DNA of 48,145 bases from a bacterium (GTDB lineage: Bacteria > Patescibacteriota > UBA1384 > VFKW01), in NCBI GenBank assembly GCA_030647355.1, contig JAUSIS010000010.1:1-48145 (forward strand), in the 5' to 3' direction. Positions 9,549-16,472 of the stretch are shown here, in pieces; positions within the stretch are counted from its first letter, which is position 1, and each line of letters opens with the position of its first letter. Under the pieces are notes generated by a model. The model was not told the DNA's origin. It made no database searches and worked only from the letters and a program-made list of their open reading frames with translations. Made by a program: the position numbers and the translations under genes.

Positions 9549-9949
9549 AAACCACCCGAATTTTAATTTTAGAAGATGATTTGAAAACGCTGTCCGTCAT
9601 AATGGGTAGTTTATTTTCACTTGAGGAGGAATTGGTTGGAAAGTTGGATTTTGCGGTTACAGTATTTTCTGAATATACTGAAGTTGAGAATTATTTAAAT
9701 AAGATAGAAAAGCCGAATTTTGATATTGTTTTACTAGATAGGGATTGTAAAATGTGCGGTTCATTCCACATATTAGATTTTGAAAAGTTTGGCAAAGATA
9801 AAATCGTCTCTATATCCTCTACTCCAGAGTGGAACGAGGAAGCAAAAGAAGCCGGGATAAGCAGAATTGTTCCGAAAGATTATTCCGATCTTGAGGATTT
9901 TGGGAAGCGATTGATTGAAGAGATTCGTAATATAATAAGCGAGGAATAG
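9545..9949 (+). CDS. Stand-alone response-regulator receiver domain
   Basis: A 134-residue CheY-like receiver domain without an output domain. The acidic pocket is Glu10-Asp11-Asp12 in ILILEDD. The probable phospho-acceptor is Asp65 in DIVLLDRD, with the conserved Thr93 in ISSTP and Lys111 in VPKDY, so all key residues appear present. It overlaps the upstream unknown gene by four bases (ATGA) and abuts the transporter gene with no gap. No histidine kinase is in the window. It may act as a phosphorylation-gated partner of the upstream protein, or may have lost phosphorylation and serve as a scaffold. Linkage to the restriction genes rests on gene order only. Confidence 0.75.
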   Translation: MKTTRILILEDDLKTLSVIMGSLFSLEEELVGKLDFAVTVFSEYTEVENYLNKIEKPNFDIVLLDRDCKMCGSFHILDFEKFGKDKIVSISSTPEWNEEAKEAGISRIVPKDYSDLEDFGKRLIEEIRNIISEE

Positions 9950-10867
9950 GTGTTAGGACAGAATAGAATTCCAAAGGAATATTGGTTCTTGATTAGTTCG
10001 GGAGTTTTGTCCGGATTGATTGTTTTTAGCGGGGCAATTTTCAAGCGCTGGGGATTTTCACTCATGGAAGTTTCGATACTGCCGTTTGTGCCGGCTGTAA
10101 TTTTTTTGGTGCCGTTTTTAAGAGGCAAGAGAAAAGAATTTTCTTTGGGAAACCTGAAGATACTCCTGGTATGGTCTCTGGTAGCCGCCTTTACAGTTAT
10201 GACACAATTTGGAGCAGTGATGGCAGGGGCATCGGTAGCGATGACGGTACTTTTACTATATACACAGCCAATTTGGACAATTATAAGCAGCCGGATATTT
10301 TTTAAGAAGCGCATCTTATGGATGGATATAATAAATTGTTTAGTTGTTGTTTCAGGGATTATTTTACTAATTGAGCCCTGGAAAATAAAAGATCCGGGAA
10401 GTACTTTAGGAATTATTATTGCTCTATTTGGAGGGTTAGCGCTGTCAGGCTGGATTACGATTGGCTGGTATGTGGCGCAAAAGAAAATTGATCCTTATGC
10501 GGCAAAATTTGCCGAAACAATCATAGAATCGGTAATAATTTTTGCGGTGTTAAATATAGTGCAATTGTTCATTAAACAAAATCATATTAACCGACTATCA
10601 TTGCATTGGCCGCTTGGAATATGGTTATTTATTTTAATTTTTACACTGCTGACGCAAGTAGTAAATCATGTGCTTTACTTGAAAGGTACGCGAAAAGTGC
10701 CAGCAATAAATGCAGGGATAATGATGATGCTTGAGCCGGTGAGCGGCACAATTTTAGCGGCGCTATTTCTTGGACAAGTAATTGGAGGGAATATAGTACT
10801 CGGCGGAGGTTTAATAATTTTAGGAAACTATTTAGTAATTCGAAGGGGTGAAAGCATAGCTAGCTAA
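9950..10867 (+). CDS. EamA/DMT-superfamily transporter
   Basis: A 305-residue integral membrane protein with about ten hydrophobic helices in two similar halves, the pattern of the drug/metabolite transporter (EamA) family. Typical pieces are TVLLLYTQPIWTII after helix 4 in the first half and AGIMMMLEPVSGTILAALFLGQ in the second. The substrate cannot be told from sequence. It starts with GTG directly after the receiver stop, with GAGGA six bases upstream, so it can be translated from the same mRNA as the defence-like genes. Its 3' end overlaps the end of ppsA tail-to-tail by 8 bases, and I see no terminator hairpin between them. Confidence 0.8.
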   Translation: MLGQNRIPKEYWFLISSGVLSGLIVFSGAIFKRWGFSLMEVSILPFVPAVIFLVPFLRGKRKEFSLGNLKILLVWSLVAAFTVMTQFGAVMAGASVAMTVLLLYTQPIWTIISSRIFFKKRILWMDIINCLVVVSGIILLIEPWKIKDPGSTLGIIIALFGGLALSGWITIGWYVAQKKIDPYAAKFAETIIESVIIFAVLNIVQLFIKQNHINRLSLHWPLGIWLFILIFTLLTQVVNHVLYLKGTRKVPAINAGIMMMLEPVSGTILAALFLGQVIGGNIVLGGGLIILGNYLVIRRGESIAS

Positions 10868-13208
10868 CCATCTGGTTTAGAAGAAGGCGGCGCTCAACGG
10901 AAGCGATAACTTTGCGGGTGGAAACAATCATATCGGGAGTCACGGAAACCGAGGTTGCCCCGCTTTTTACCATTAACTCGGTAATTTCCGGGTAGACCGA
11001 TGGGGCTTGGCCGCAGATTGAGACTGTAACATTGCGCTTGCGGCAGGTGGTGATAACATGTTTTAAGGATAGTTCGACTGCTTCATCTCTTTCGTCAAAC
11101 TCCGTTGCCAGAGCCGGATTATCTCTATCGCAGCCGAGAGTTAATTGTGTGAGGTCATTGGAGCCAATTGAAACTCCATCAATTCCGAGATCGCAGAATT
11201 TGTCTATTAAGATAACCGTTGAGGGCACTTCGCACATAATCCAAAGTTTGAAATCGTGGTCTTGCTTAAGTCCTGAATCGGTTACGATTTGTCTGACGGC
11301 GATGAATTCCGCAATTGAGCGGACAAAAGGAATCATTAGCCAGAGATTAGTTAAATCACCAGCCCGGACTTTTTTGAGGGCTTCAAGTTCCAGTTTGAAT
11401 AGATCCGGTTCTTTTACATAACGGAATGCTCCCCGATAGCCGATCATTGGATTGGCTTCTTGCGGTTCAAACTCGGCTCCGCCTTTCAGGTCTCGGTATT
11501 CGTTGGTTTTGAAATCGGTTGCCCGATAGACTACCGGCCTAGGATAAAACGCTTGGCAGATCGTTTGCATGCCTTCTGCGAGCTTATCTACAAACTCTTT
11601 TGAGCGTCCATCCTTCATCATGGCGCGGGGATGTTCCCCCATACCGGCAATGATAAATTCCGCTCTCAAAAGTCCTACTCCATCAACCGGCTGGGCGGCG
11701 ACTTTTTCGGCTAAATGCGGTTCGCCTAAATTCACATAGACTTTAGTACCGGTAATGATGGGTGTCGGTTCGTAAGAGCCAGGGGTAGGAGAATTTGATT
11801 GGGTACCCGGAGAACTGGCTACTCCGGTCGGAATAGTAACTTTTCCTTTGTAAACAAGACCTTTGGCGCCATCCACTGTAATCATCTGACCCATTTTCAA
11901 AGTAGAAGTGGCGGTGCCGGAGCCAACAACACAGGGAATACCTAACTCGCGTGAAACTATGGCGGCGTGCGAGGTACGGCCGCCGGTATCGGTAACGATG
12001 GCGGCGACGCGGCGCATAGCTGGGACATATTCCGGATTAGTCATTTCGGTAACCAAGACGTCACCTGGCAGTACTTGGTCAATTTCAGTCGGTTTGTGGA
12101 TTATTTTGACCGGACCGCTGGCAATGCCCATGGAAGCCGCTGCTCCCTTGAGGATGACCTCACCGCTGGCTTGAGGTGTTGGCGCTACTCCGGTAGGAGA
12201 TTGTTCGGTAGGTACGCTCGTTGCACTATTTTGAGTGGCAGGCGACTCTTTTTTTAATGTGGTAATAGGCCGGGATTGCACCAAGAATACTTTTTCGTCT
12301 TTGTCTATCGCCCATTCCATATCATTGGGATGGCCATAATGAGCTTCGTTTTTCTTGGCTAGACCGCCTAGCACCAGGATTTGCTCATCAGTGATTTTTT
12401 GCGTTTCCTGCTCATCGTGCTTTACGGTTACATGTTTGTCGCCGCCTTTGGGGTCGCGGACAATTTTCCAGGTCTGTTTTTTTATTTCTTTACTGACTAT
12501 TTGCAAGGGTTCTTTACTCAAAACATAATGATCCGGATCGATCGAACCAAGAACGATAGCCTCGCCTAATCCCAAGCCAGCATCAATGACAATTTTGCCG
12601 GTATCGCCGGAAACAGGGTCGGCGGCAAACATCACGCCTGACGCTACTGATTCAACCATAATCTGCACGGGGATGGCAATTCCAACTTTGAGATGGTCAA
12701 AATGATTGATAGTCCGGTAATAAATAGCGCGGGGCTCGAAAAGTGATGCCCAAGCTTTCTGGACCGCTTTAACAACATTTGAACCACCCTTGATATTCAA
12801 AAAAGTTTCCTGTTGACCGGCAAATGAGGCATCCGGCAGATCTTCGGCAGTGGCTGATGAGCGGACCGCAACAAAAACATCCTCTTTGCTGGAAAGTTTG
12901 TCGTAGGATGATTTAATCTGCTCTGAAAGATTTTTGGGCATTGGCGATTCGAGGATTGCCGTTTCTAGTTCCTTAGATAATGCATTTAGCGTTTTAGAAT
13001 CTTCCGGGTTGATATTGCATAGCACATCTTTTATCTTTTTATCCAGCTTAGTATTATCCAGAAAGGCGTAATATGCATCTGCCGTAACTATAAAACCAGG
13101 CGGAACGGGAAGTCCGGCCCGAGTCATCTCGCCTAAATTGGCGCCTTTGCCGCCGACTAAAGGAATATCGTCTTTGCCAACTTCAGCAAACCAAACTATA
13201 GATTTCAT
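10860..13208 (-). CDS. ppsA: Phosphoenolpyruvate synthase
   Basis: A 782-residue PEP synthase (pyruvate, water dikinase), which makes PEP, AMP and phosphate from pyruvate and ATP. The N-terminal ATP-grasp part has LVGGKGANLGEM, the swivelling domain has the phospho-His motif GGRTSHAAIV, and the C-terminal PEP/pyruvate barrel has GVGLLRAEF, SIGSNDLTQLTLGCDRDN and the CGQAPS active-site Cys. The ATG at 13208 is preferred over a TTG four codons upstream because GGAGGGG sits just before it. Two Ser/Thr/Pro-rich linkers, just before the phospho-His domain and just after it, are longer than usual. It lies downstream of recX on the same strand, with two hairpins in the leader. Confidence 0.93.
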   Translation of the reverse strand: MKSIVWFAEVGKDDIPLVGGKGANLGEMTRAGLPVPPGFIVTADAYYAFLDNTKLDKKIKDVLCNINPEDSKTLNALSKELETAILESPMPKNLSEQIKSSYDKLSSKEDVFVAVRSSATAEDLPDASFAGQQETFLNIKGGSNVVKAVQKAWASLFEPRAIYYRTINHFDHLKVGIAIPVQIMVESVASGVMFAADPVSGDTGKIVIDAGLGLGEAIVLGSIDPDHYVLSKEPLQIVSKEIKKQTWKIVRDPKGGDKHVTVKHDEQETQKITDEQILVLGGLAKKNEAHYGHPNDMEWAIDKDEKVFLVQSRPITTLKKESPATQNSATSVPTEQSPTGVAPTPQASGEVILKGAAASMGIASGPVKIIHKPTEIDQVLPGDVLVTEMTNPEYVPAMRRVAAIVTDTGGRTSHAAIVSRELGIPCVVGSGTATSTLKMGQMITVDGAKGLVYKGKVTIPTGVASSPGTQSNSPTPGSYEPTPIITGTKVYVNLGEPHLAEKVAAQPVDGVGLLRAEFIIAGMGEHPRAMMKDGRSKEFVDKLAEGMQTICQAFYPRPVVYRATDFKTNEYRDLKGGAEFEPQEANPMIGYRGAFRYVKEPDLFKLELEALKKVRAGDLTNLWLMIPFVRSIAEFIAVRQIVTDSGLKQDHDFKLWIMCEVPSTVILIDKFCDLGIDGVSIGSNDLTQLTLGCDRDNPALATEFDERDEAVELSLKHVITTCRKRNVTVSICGQAPSVYPEITELMVKSGATSVSVTPDMIVSTRKVIASVERRLLLNQMVS

Positions 13209-13220
13209 TTGCCCCTCCAA

Positions 13221-13254
13221 CCCGCCGAAGGCGGGGATCCGCCAATTGGCGGAT
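13221..13254. repeat. Two GC-rich palindromes in the ppsA leader
   Basis: CCCGCCGAAGGCGGG (13221-13235) is followed by the 18-bp perfect palindrome ATCCGCCAATTGGCGGAT (13237-13254). The same CCGCCAATTGGCGG core returns at 13964-13977 and a variant lies inside tsaD at 41820-41835. On the ppsA mRNA both fold just upstream of the ribosome site. Confidence 0.7.
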
Positions 13255-13304
13255 TAAATTCTAATTTCAAACGACAAGTAATATGCGTGTCACGTATCTT
13301 AATT

Positions 13305-13778
13305 TTAGTCTTGATTGTCTAATATGGCAAGTGATTTTTTGATTATTTCATAGGAATACCCGCGGCGGGCAAGGAATGAAGCAAGGCGGCGTTTTTGTGT
13401 TTCTTTCGGCAGAGATTTTAGGGTCTGTATTTTCCTTTTGGCAAGATTGAGGGCAATTTCAGTCTCGTCGGTATCTAACTCTTGCTCGATATCTTGCCAA
13501 GCGAGAGTAATGTCGCTAGGACTAATCCCCTTTTGCTTTAGTTCGCGATTGATTAAAAATTTTGATTTTGGGTTGAAGTTTAATCTATCTTTAATCCACG
13601 ATTTGGCGTAGCGGACATCGTCGAGCATTTTTTTGTTTTTTAAAAACACGATAGCTTTTTGGATATCGGCTTCTTCAAAATCTTTTTTTTCCAGCTTCAA
13701 TTGCAAATCATGGGCGGAATACCAGCGCCGTTTAATCATATTTAAGGCAGAAGTGAGAGCTAGTTTGTCTTTTTCCAT
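13305..13778 (-). CDS. recX: Regulatory protein RecX
   Basis: A 157-residue helical protein of the RecX family, which binds RecA filaments and limits their activity. It shows three-helix repeats, with SAHDLQLKLEKKDFEEADIQKAIVFLKNKKMLDDVRYAKSWIKDR as the conserved core and LASFLARRGYSYEIIKKSL at the end. The ATG at 13778 is chosen although the frame continues upstream, because a TATAAT box lies six bases before it and no ribosome site is present. recA lies 0.8 kb away on the same strand, separated by an oppositely oriented gene, so the two are not in one operon here. Confidence 0.85.
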   Translation of the reverse strand: MEKDKLALTSALNMIKRRWYSAHDLQLKLEKKDFEEADIQKAIVFLKNKKMLDDVRYAKSWIKDRLNFNPKSKFLINRELKQKGISPSDITLAWQDIEQELDTDETEIALNLAKRKIQTLKSLPKETQKRRLASFLARRGYSYEIIKKSLAILDNQD

Positions 13779-13784
13779 AGGAGT

Positions 13785-13790
13785 ATTATA
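13785..13790 (-). promoter_or_regulatory. -10 box giving a leaderless recX mRNA
   Basis: TATAAT on the minus strand ends six bases before the recX ATG, so transcription should start at or within a base or two of the start codon. No Shine-Dalgarno sequence is present. A clear -35 box is not seen. Confidence 0.5.
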
Positions 13791-13822
13791 GCATGATTTT
13801 CGGCGTAAGTTCGCCAGTATTT

Positions 13823-13997
13823 TATGCGCTACGGCGCATAGCATTGTAGGGGATAGGATGCTCAGAGTTTCGAAGCCCGCACCCTATCCCCTACCACCCC
13901 AACCCTGGGCACGACTTTTTGGGAGCACTTCGAAAAATGTTTCTTCCTGCAAAAAAGAACTCACCGCCAATTGGCGGTTCAAACAAGCATTTTTGCA
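13823..13997. repeat. Intergenic region dense in inverted repeats
   Basis: The 335-base gap between recX and the next gene holds several inverted repeats. TATGCGC/GCGCATA is at 13823-13840 with a 4-base loop. A perfect 12-bp stem has arms at 13846-13857 and 13883-13894. TGCAAAAA (13948-13955) pairs with TTTTTGCA (13990-13997), enclosing the 16-bp palindrome ACCGCCAATTGGCGGT at 13963-13978. No credible gene lies here. It could be a structured RNA, a transcription end region or a small palindromic mobile element. Confidence 0.6.
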
Positions 13998-14038
13998 AGG
14001 CGGATTATTTCCCTTCGTTTCCTGAAAAAGAGAGATAA

Positions 14039-14067
14039 TTGACATTAAAAGAACGAGAGAGTAAATT
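14039..14067 (+). promoter_or_regulatory. Promoter of the small acidic protein gene
   Basis: TTGACA at 14039-14044 and TAAATT at 14062-14067 have a 17-base spacer. The leader would be about 40 nt and includes GAAGGGAG before the ATG at 14114. Confidence 0.6.
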
Positions 14068-14113
14068 TTTAATTGGAAGGTAGTTAAAGTATTATTAATT
14101 GAAGGGAGAAAAC

Positions 14114-14482
14114 ATGGCAGAAGATGAAATAAAATTGTCGGAGGGAGCAGATAAGTTTGTGGCAACAAGTGCTGATGAGGAAGTAGAGCAAGACGATGAC
14201 TATGATACAGAATGGGAAAAGGTTGAACCCCAAATCGAAGAACTATTAATGAATTTGCGAGAGAATACGGAAGATCACTTAGTTGACGACGAGCACTTAT
14301 TTGCATTTCCTGCTGGGGAGGATTTAGAAACTATACGGAATGAAGGGTATGCCAAAGTGCGAGAAGCCGGGGTTGACATCGATGACAGGGGAGTGATTAC
14401 TCTGAAGAATGGGAATAGGTACATTTTGAGCTTTGTGGCTCACAAAGAGGGTAATGTTACTGCAATGTTAGCTACTTATTAA
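14114..14482 (+). CDS. Small acidic protein of unknown function
   Basis: A 122-residue soluble protein that I do not recognise. The first half is strongly acidic (DADEEVEQDDDYDTE-like composition), and the second half (VREAGVDIDDRGVITLKNGNRYILSFVAHKEGNVTAMLATY) looks like a small beta sheet. The ATG at 14114 follows GAAGGGAG at 14101-14108. The gene has its own promoter and a hairpin terminator and lies between recX and recA on the opposite strand. The position next to recA and recX may be chance. Confidence 0.65.
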   Translation: MAEDEIKLSEGADKFVATSADEEVEQDDDYDTEWEKVEPQIEELLMNLRENTEDHLVDDEHLFAFPAGEDLETIRNEGYAKVREAGVDIDDRGVITLKNGNRYILSFVAHKEGNVTAMLATY

Positions 14483-14492
14483 TCCTCTTGCA

Positions 14493-14529
14493 ACAAAAGC
14501 CGTCTTGAACTTAATGGGACGGTTTTTGT
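14493..14529. terminator. Bidirectional hairpin terminator
   Basis: ACAAAAGCCGTC (14493-14504) pairs with GACGGTTTTTGT (14518-14529) with one G-U. T runs lie on both strands, so it can end both the acidic-protein gene and recA, which converge here. Confidence 0.7.
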
Positions 14530-14547
14530 GTTGACCTATTCTAGATA

Positions 14548-15600
14548 TTACTTAGCCTTGGCGGCGGCGCGGATCTTTTTTTCGATTTCACTAGCAATTT
14601 TAGTCTCTTTTTTGAGAAATGCTTTGGCGGCTTCCCTACCTTGGCCGAGTTTTTCTTCGCCATAGGTAAACCAAGCCCCCGATTTTTCTACTATATTGTA
14701 TTGAACGCCTAAATCTATTAATTCCCCTTCTCGGGAAATTCCTTCGTTGTACATAATATCAAACTCAGCGATTCGAAAAGGCGGAGAGACTTTATTTTTA
14801 ACCACTTTAACTTTAACGTGATTACCAATTATACTATCGCCTTCTTTGATCTGTTCATTGCGGCGAATATCAAGACGAACCGAGGCATAAAATTTCAGAG
14901 CATTGCCGCCGCTAGTGGTCTCGGGATTGCCGAACATTACACCAATTTTCATACGGATTTGATTGATGAAGATAGTGGCTGTTTTGCTTTTGGAGATCGC
15001 GCCGGTGAGTTTACGCAGGGCTTGCGACATCAAGCGAGCTTGGACACCCACCATAGCATCGCCCATTTCTCCTTCAATTTCGGCGCGCGGGACTAGAGCG
15101 GCGACCGAGTCAATAACGACAATATCTACTGCATTGGAGCGCACCAGTGTTTCACAAATTTCAAGGGCTTGTTCACCGGTATCCGGTTGAGAAATTAAAA
15201 GCTCATCCAGATTTATTCCCAATTTTTTAGAATATTCAGGATCGAAGGCATGTTCAGCATCAATGAAAGCAGCCAGCCCGCCAGCTTTTTGAGCGCAGGC
15301 AATAGCTTCCAGAGCGAGGGTGCTTTTACCGGCTGATTCCGGACCGTATATTTCAATGATTCTGCCTTTGGGGAACCCACCGACTCCGAGGGCTATATCG
15401 AGTCCTAATGACCCACTCGAGATAGATTCAATTTGCATAACATTGGAGGCGCCCAGTCTCATGATAGCGCCTTTGCCAAATTGTTTTTCAATCTGACTAA
15501 TTGCCATATCAAGAGCCTGTCTTTTGGCGGAATTTTCATGGGAGCTAGCTACTGAGGGTTTTTCTATTGGCTGTTCCGCTTGAGCGGTGGCTTTTTCCAT
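14548..15600 (-). CDS. recA: Recombinase RecA
   Basis: A 350-residue RecA, the ATP-dependent strand-exchange protein of homologous recombination and the SOS trigger. Walker A is GPESAGKST at 86-94; the Walker B strand is [22 protein letters not shown], and the L2 region has [32 protein letters not shown]. The first 25 residues form a Ser/Glu/Ala-rich tail. The C-terminus is basic rather than the acidic tail seen in many bacteria. AAAGGA lies seven bases before the ATG. The leader is made of a 7-bp-periodic inverted repeat that runs back into the stop of the upstream HTH gene. Confidence 0.97.
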   Translation of the reverse strand: MEKATAQAEQPIEKPSVASSHENSAKRQALDMAISQIEKQFGKGAIMRLGASNVMQIESISSGSLGLDIALGVGGFPKGRIIEIYGPESAGKSTLALEAIACAQKAGGLAAFIDAEHAFDPEYSKKLGINLDELLISQPDTGEQALEICETLVRSNAVDIVVIDSVAALVPRAEIEGEMGDAMVGVQARLMSQALRKLTGAISKSKTATIFINQIRMKIGVMFGNPETTSGGNALKFYASVRLDIRRNEQIKEGDSIIGNHVKVKVVKNKVSPPFRIAEFDIMYNEGISREGELIDLGVQYNIVEKSGAWFTYGEEKLGQGREAAKAFLKKETKIASEIEKKIRAAAKAK

Positions 15601-15619
15601 ATATTTTCCTTTCTTTTAT

Positions 15620-15695
15620 CAGGTTCCAGGTGACAGATTACAGGTTTTAGGAGAACCATGTCTCCTATCTCCTATTGCCTGCAACCTATCACCTA
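15620..15695. repeat. Inverted pair of 7-bp tandem arrays in the recA leader
   Basis: Five heptamers of the form CAGGTNN or TAGGNNN run from 15620 to 15654. After a 6-base centre come five heptamers reading NNNCCTA (15661-15695), which are the same unit on the other strand. The central pair TAGGAGA/TCTCCTA is perfect, so the whole forms a hairpin. The last heptamer contains the stop codon of the HTH gene. Confidence 0.7.
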
Positions 15696-16388
15696 TTTTG
15701 GTTTTATGTCTACTACTTTTATAACATGAATACTACGCCGGTCAAGCCGATTTTTGGCTACAATCTGCAGGGTGGTCATATCTTGACTCAAACTCACGTC
15801 TTGAGAAAATTTTCCATTCGTAGCAACATTAATCGGTTCGTTATTAATGTAGATGTAGGTTCCCGGGTCAGTGCGTCCTTCAATAGTAATTTTATCGCTG
15901 GTAATTGTCTGGTTATTTAACGGTTTTGTGATAATCAGAGAGGGCGGCGAGGAGAATTTTTCTACTGCCCACCAAATGTAAATTAACAGACTCAGTACAA
16001 CAATTATTCCGAATATCGTGACAATTGATTTAGGTGTTATGGAGAAGTCAAAACGCGAAAAATGACTATTGGGTGAAAAGCTTTCTTTAGTTTTATCGTT
16101 TGGGACTCGGCTATTGGCGGCATTCCATTCAATTTTATATTGGGAAATAATTGCATTCGCAGGTAAAGAAAGATATTCGGCGTAACGGCGCAGGAAACCG
16201 ATAGCATATACTTCCGAAGGGAAATGTTCAAATTGTCCATCTTCAAAGGCAGCCAAATATTTGGATCGGATGTTGGTATCTCTTTCGGCATCTTCAAGAG
16301 ATATATTAATGCGTTTTCTGGCTATTTTGAGTTTTTGAGCGACAGTTTTTGTACCACGCAATTCTTTTGTTTTAAATGCTTTAGTCAC
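15693..16388 (-). CDS. RodZ-like protein: HTH domain, one membrane helix, extracytoplasmic beta domain
   Basis: A 231-residue protein. Residues 10-85 form an HTH_25-type helix-turn-helix like the cytoplasmic part of RodZ (AQKLKIARKRINISLEDAERDTNIRSKYLAAFE, then YAIGFLRRYAEYL). A single membrane helix (IVTIFGIIVVLSLLIYIWW) follows a basic linker. The outer part (SLIITKPLNNQTITSDKITIEGRTDPGTYIYINNEPI) resembles a glucodextranase-B or Big-type immunoglobulin fold. RodZ-type proteins link MreB to the wall machinery, but no mreB is visible here. Start codons TTG (16391) and GTG (16388) both follow AAGGA; GTG has the better spacing. Confidence 0.75.
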   Translation of the reverse strand: MTKAFKTKELRGTKTVAQKLKIARKRINISLEDAERDTNIRSKYLAAFEDGQFEHFPSEVYAIGFLRRYAEYLSLPANAIISQYKIEWNAANSRVPNDKTKESFSPNSHFSRFDFSITPKSIVTIFGIIVVLSLLIYIWWAVEKFSSPPSLIITKPLNNQTITSDKITIEGRTDPGTYIYINNEPINVATNGKFSQDVSLSQDMTTLQIVAKNRLDRRSIHVIKVVDIKPK

Positions 16389-16472
16389 CAAAAAATCCTT
16401 ATCTAACTTAGGGTAATTACAAATTTCATACTAACAGAAAAGTTATAATCGGAAAAGGTTGATACAAGTTCA

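Noticed and set aside
13884-14306. 140-codon open frame on the minus strand
   Set aside because: It overlaps the acidic-protein gene and the inverted-repeat block; its translation is low in structure and resembles no family.
15620-15695. Possible CRISPR array in the recA leader
   Set aside because: The repeat unit is only 7 bases with no spacers, and the two halves are inverted.
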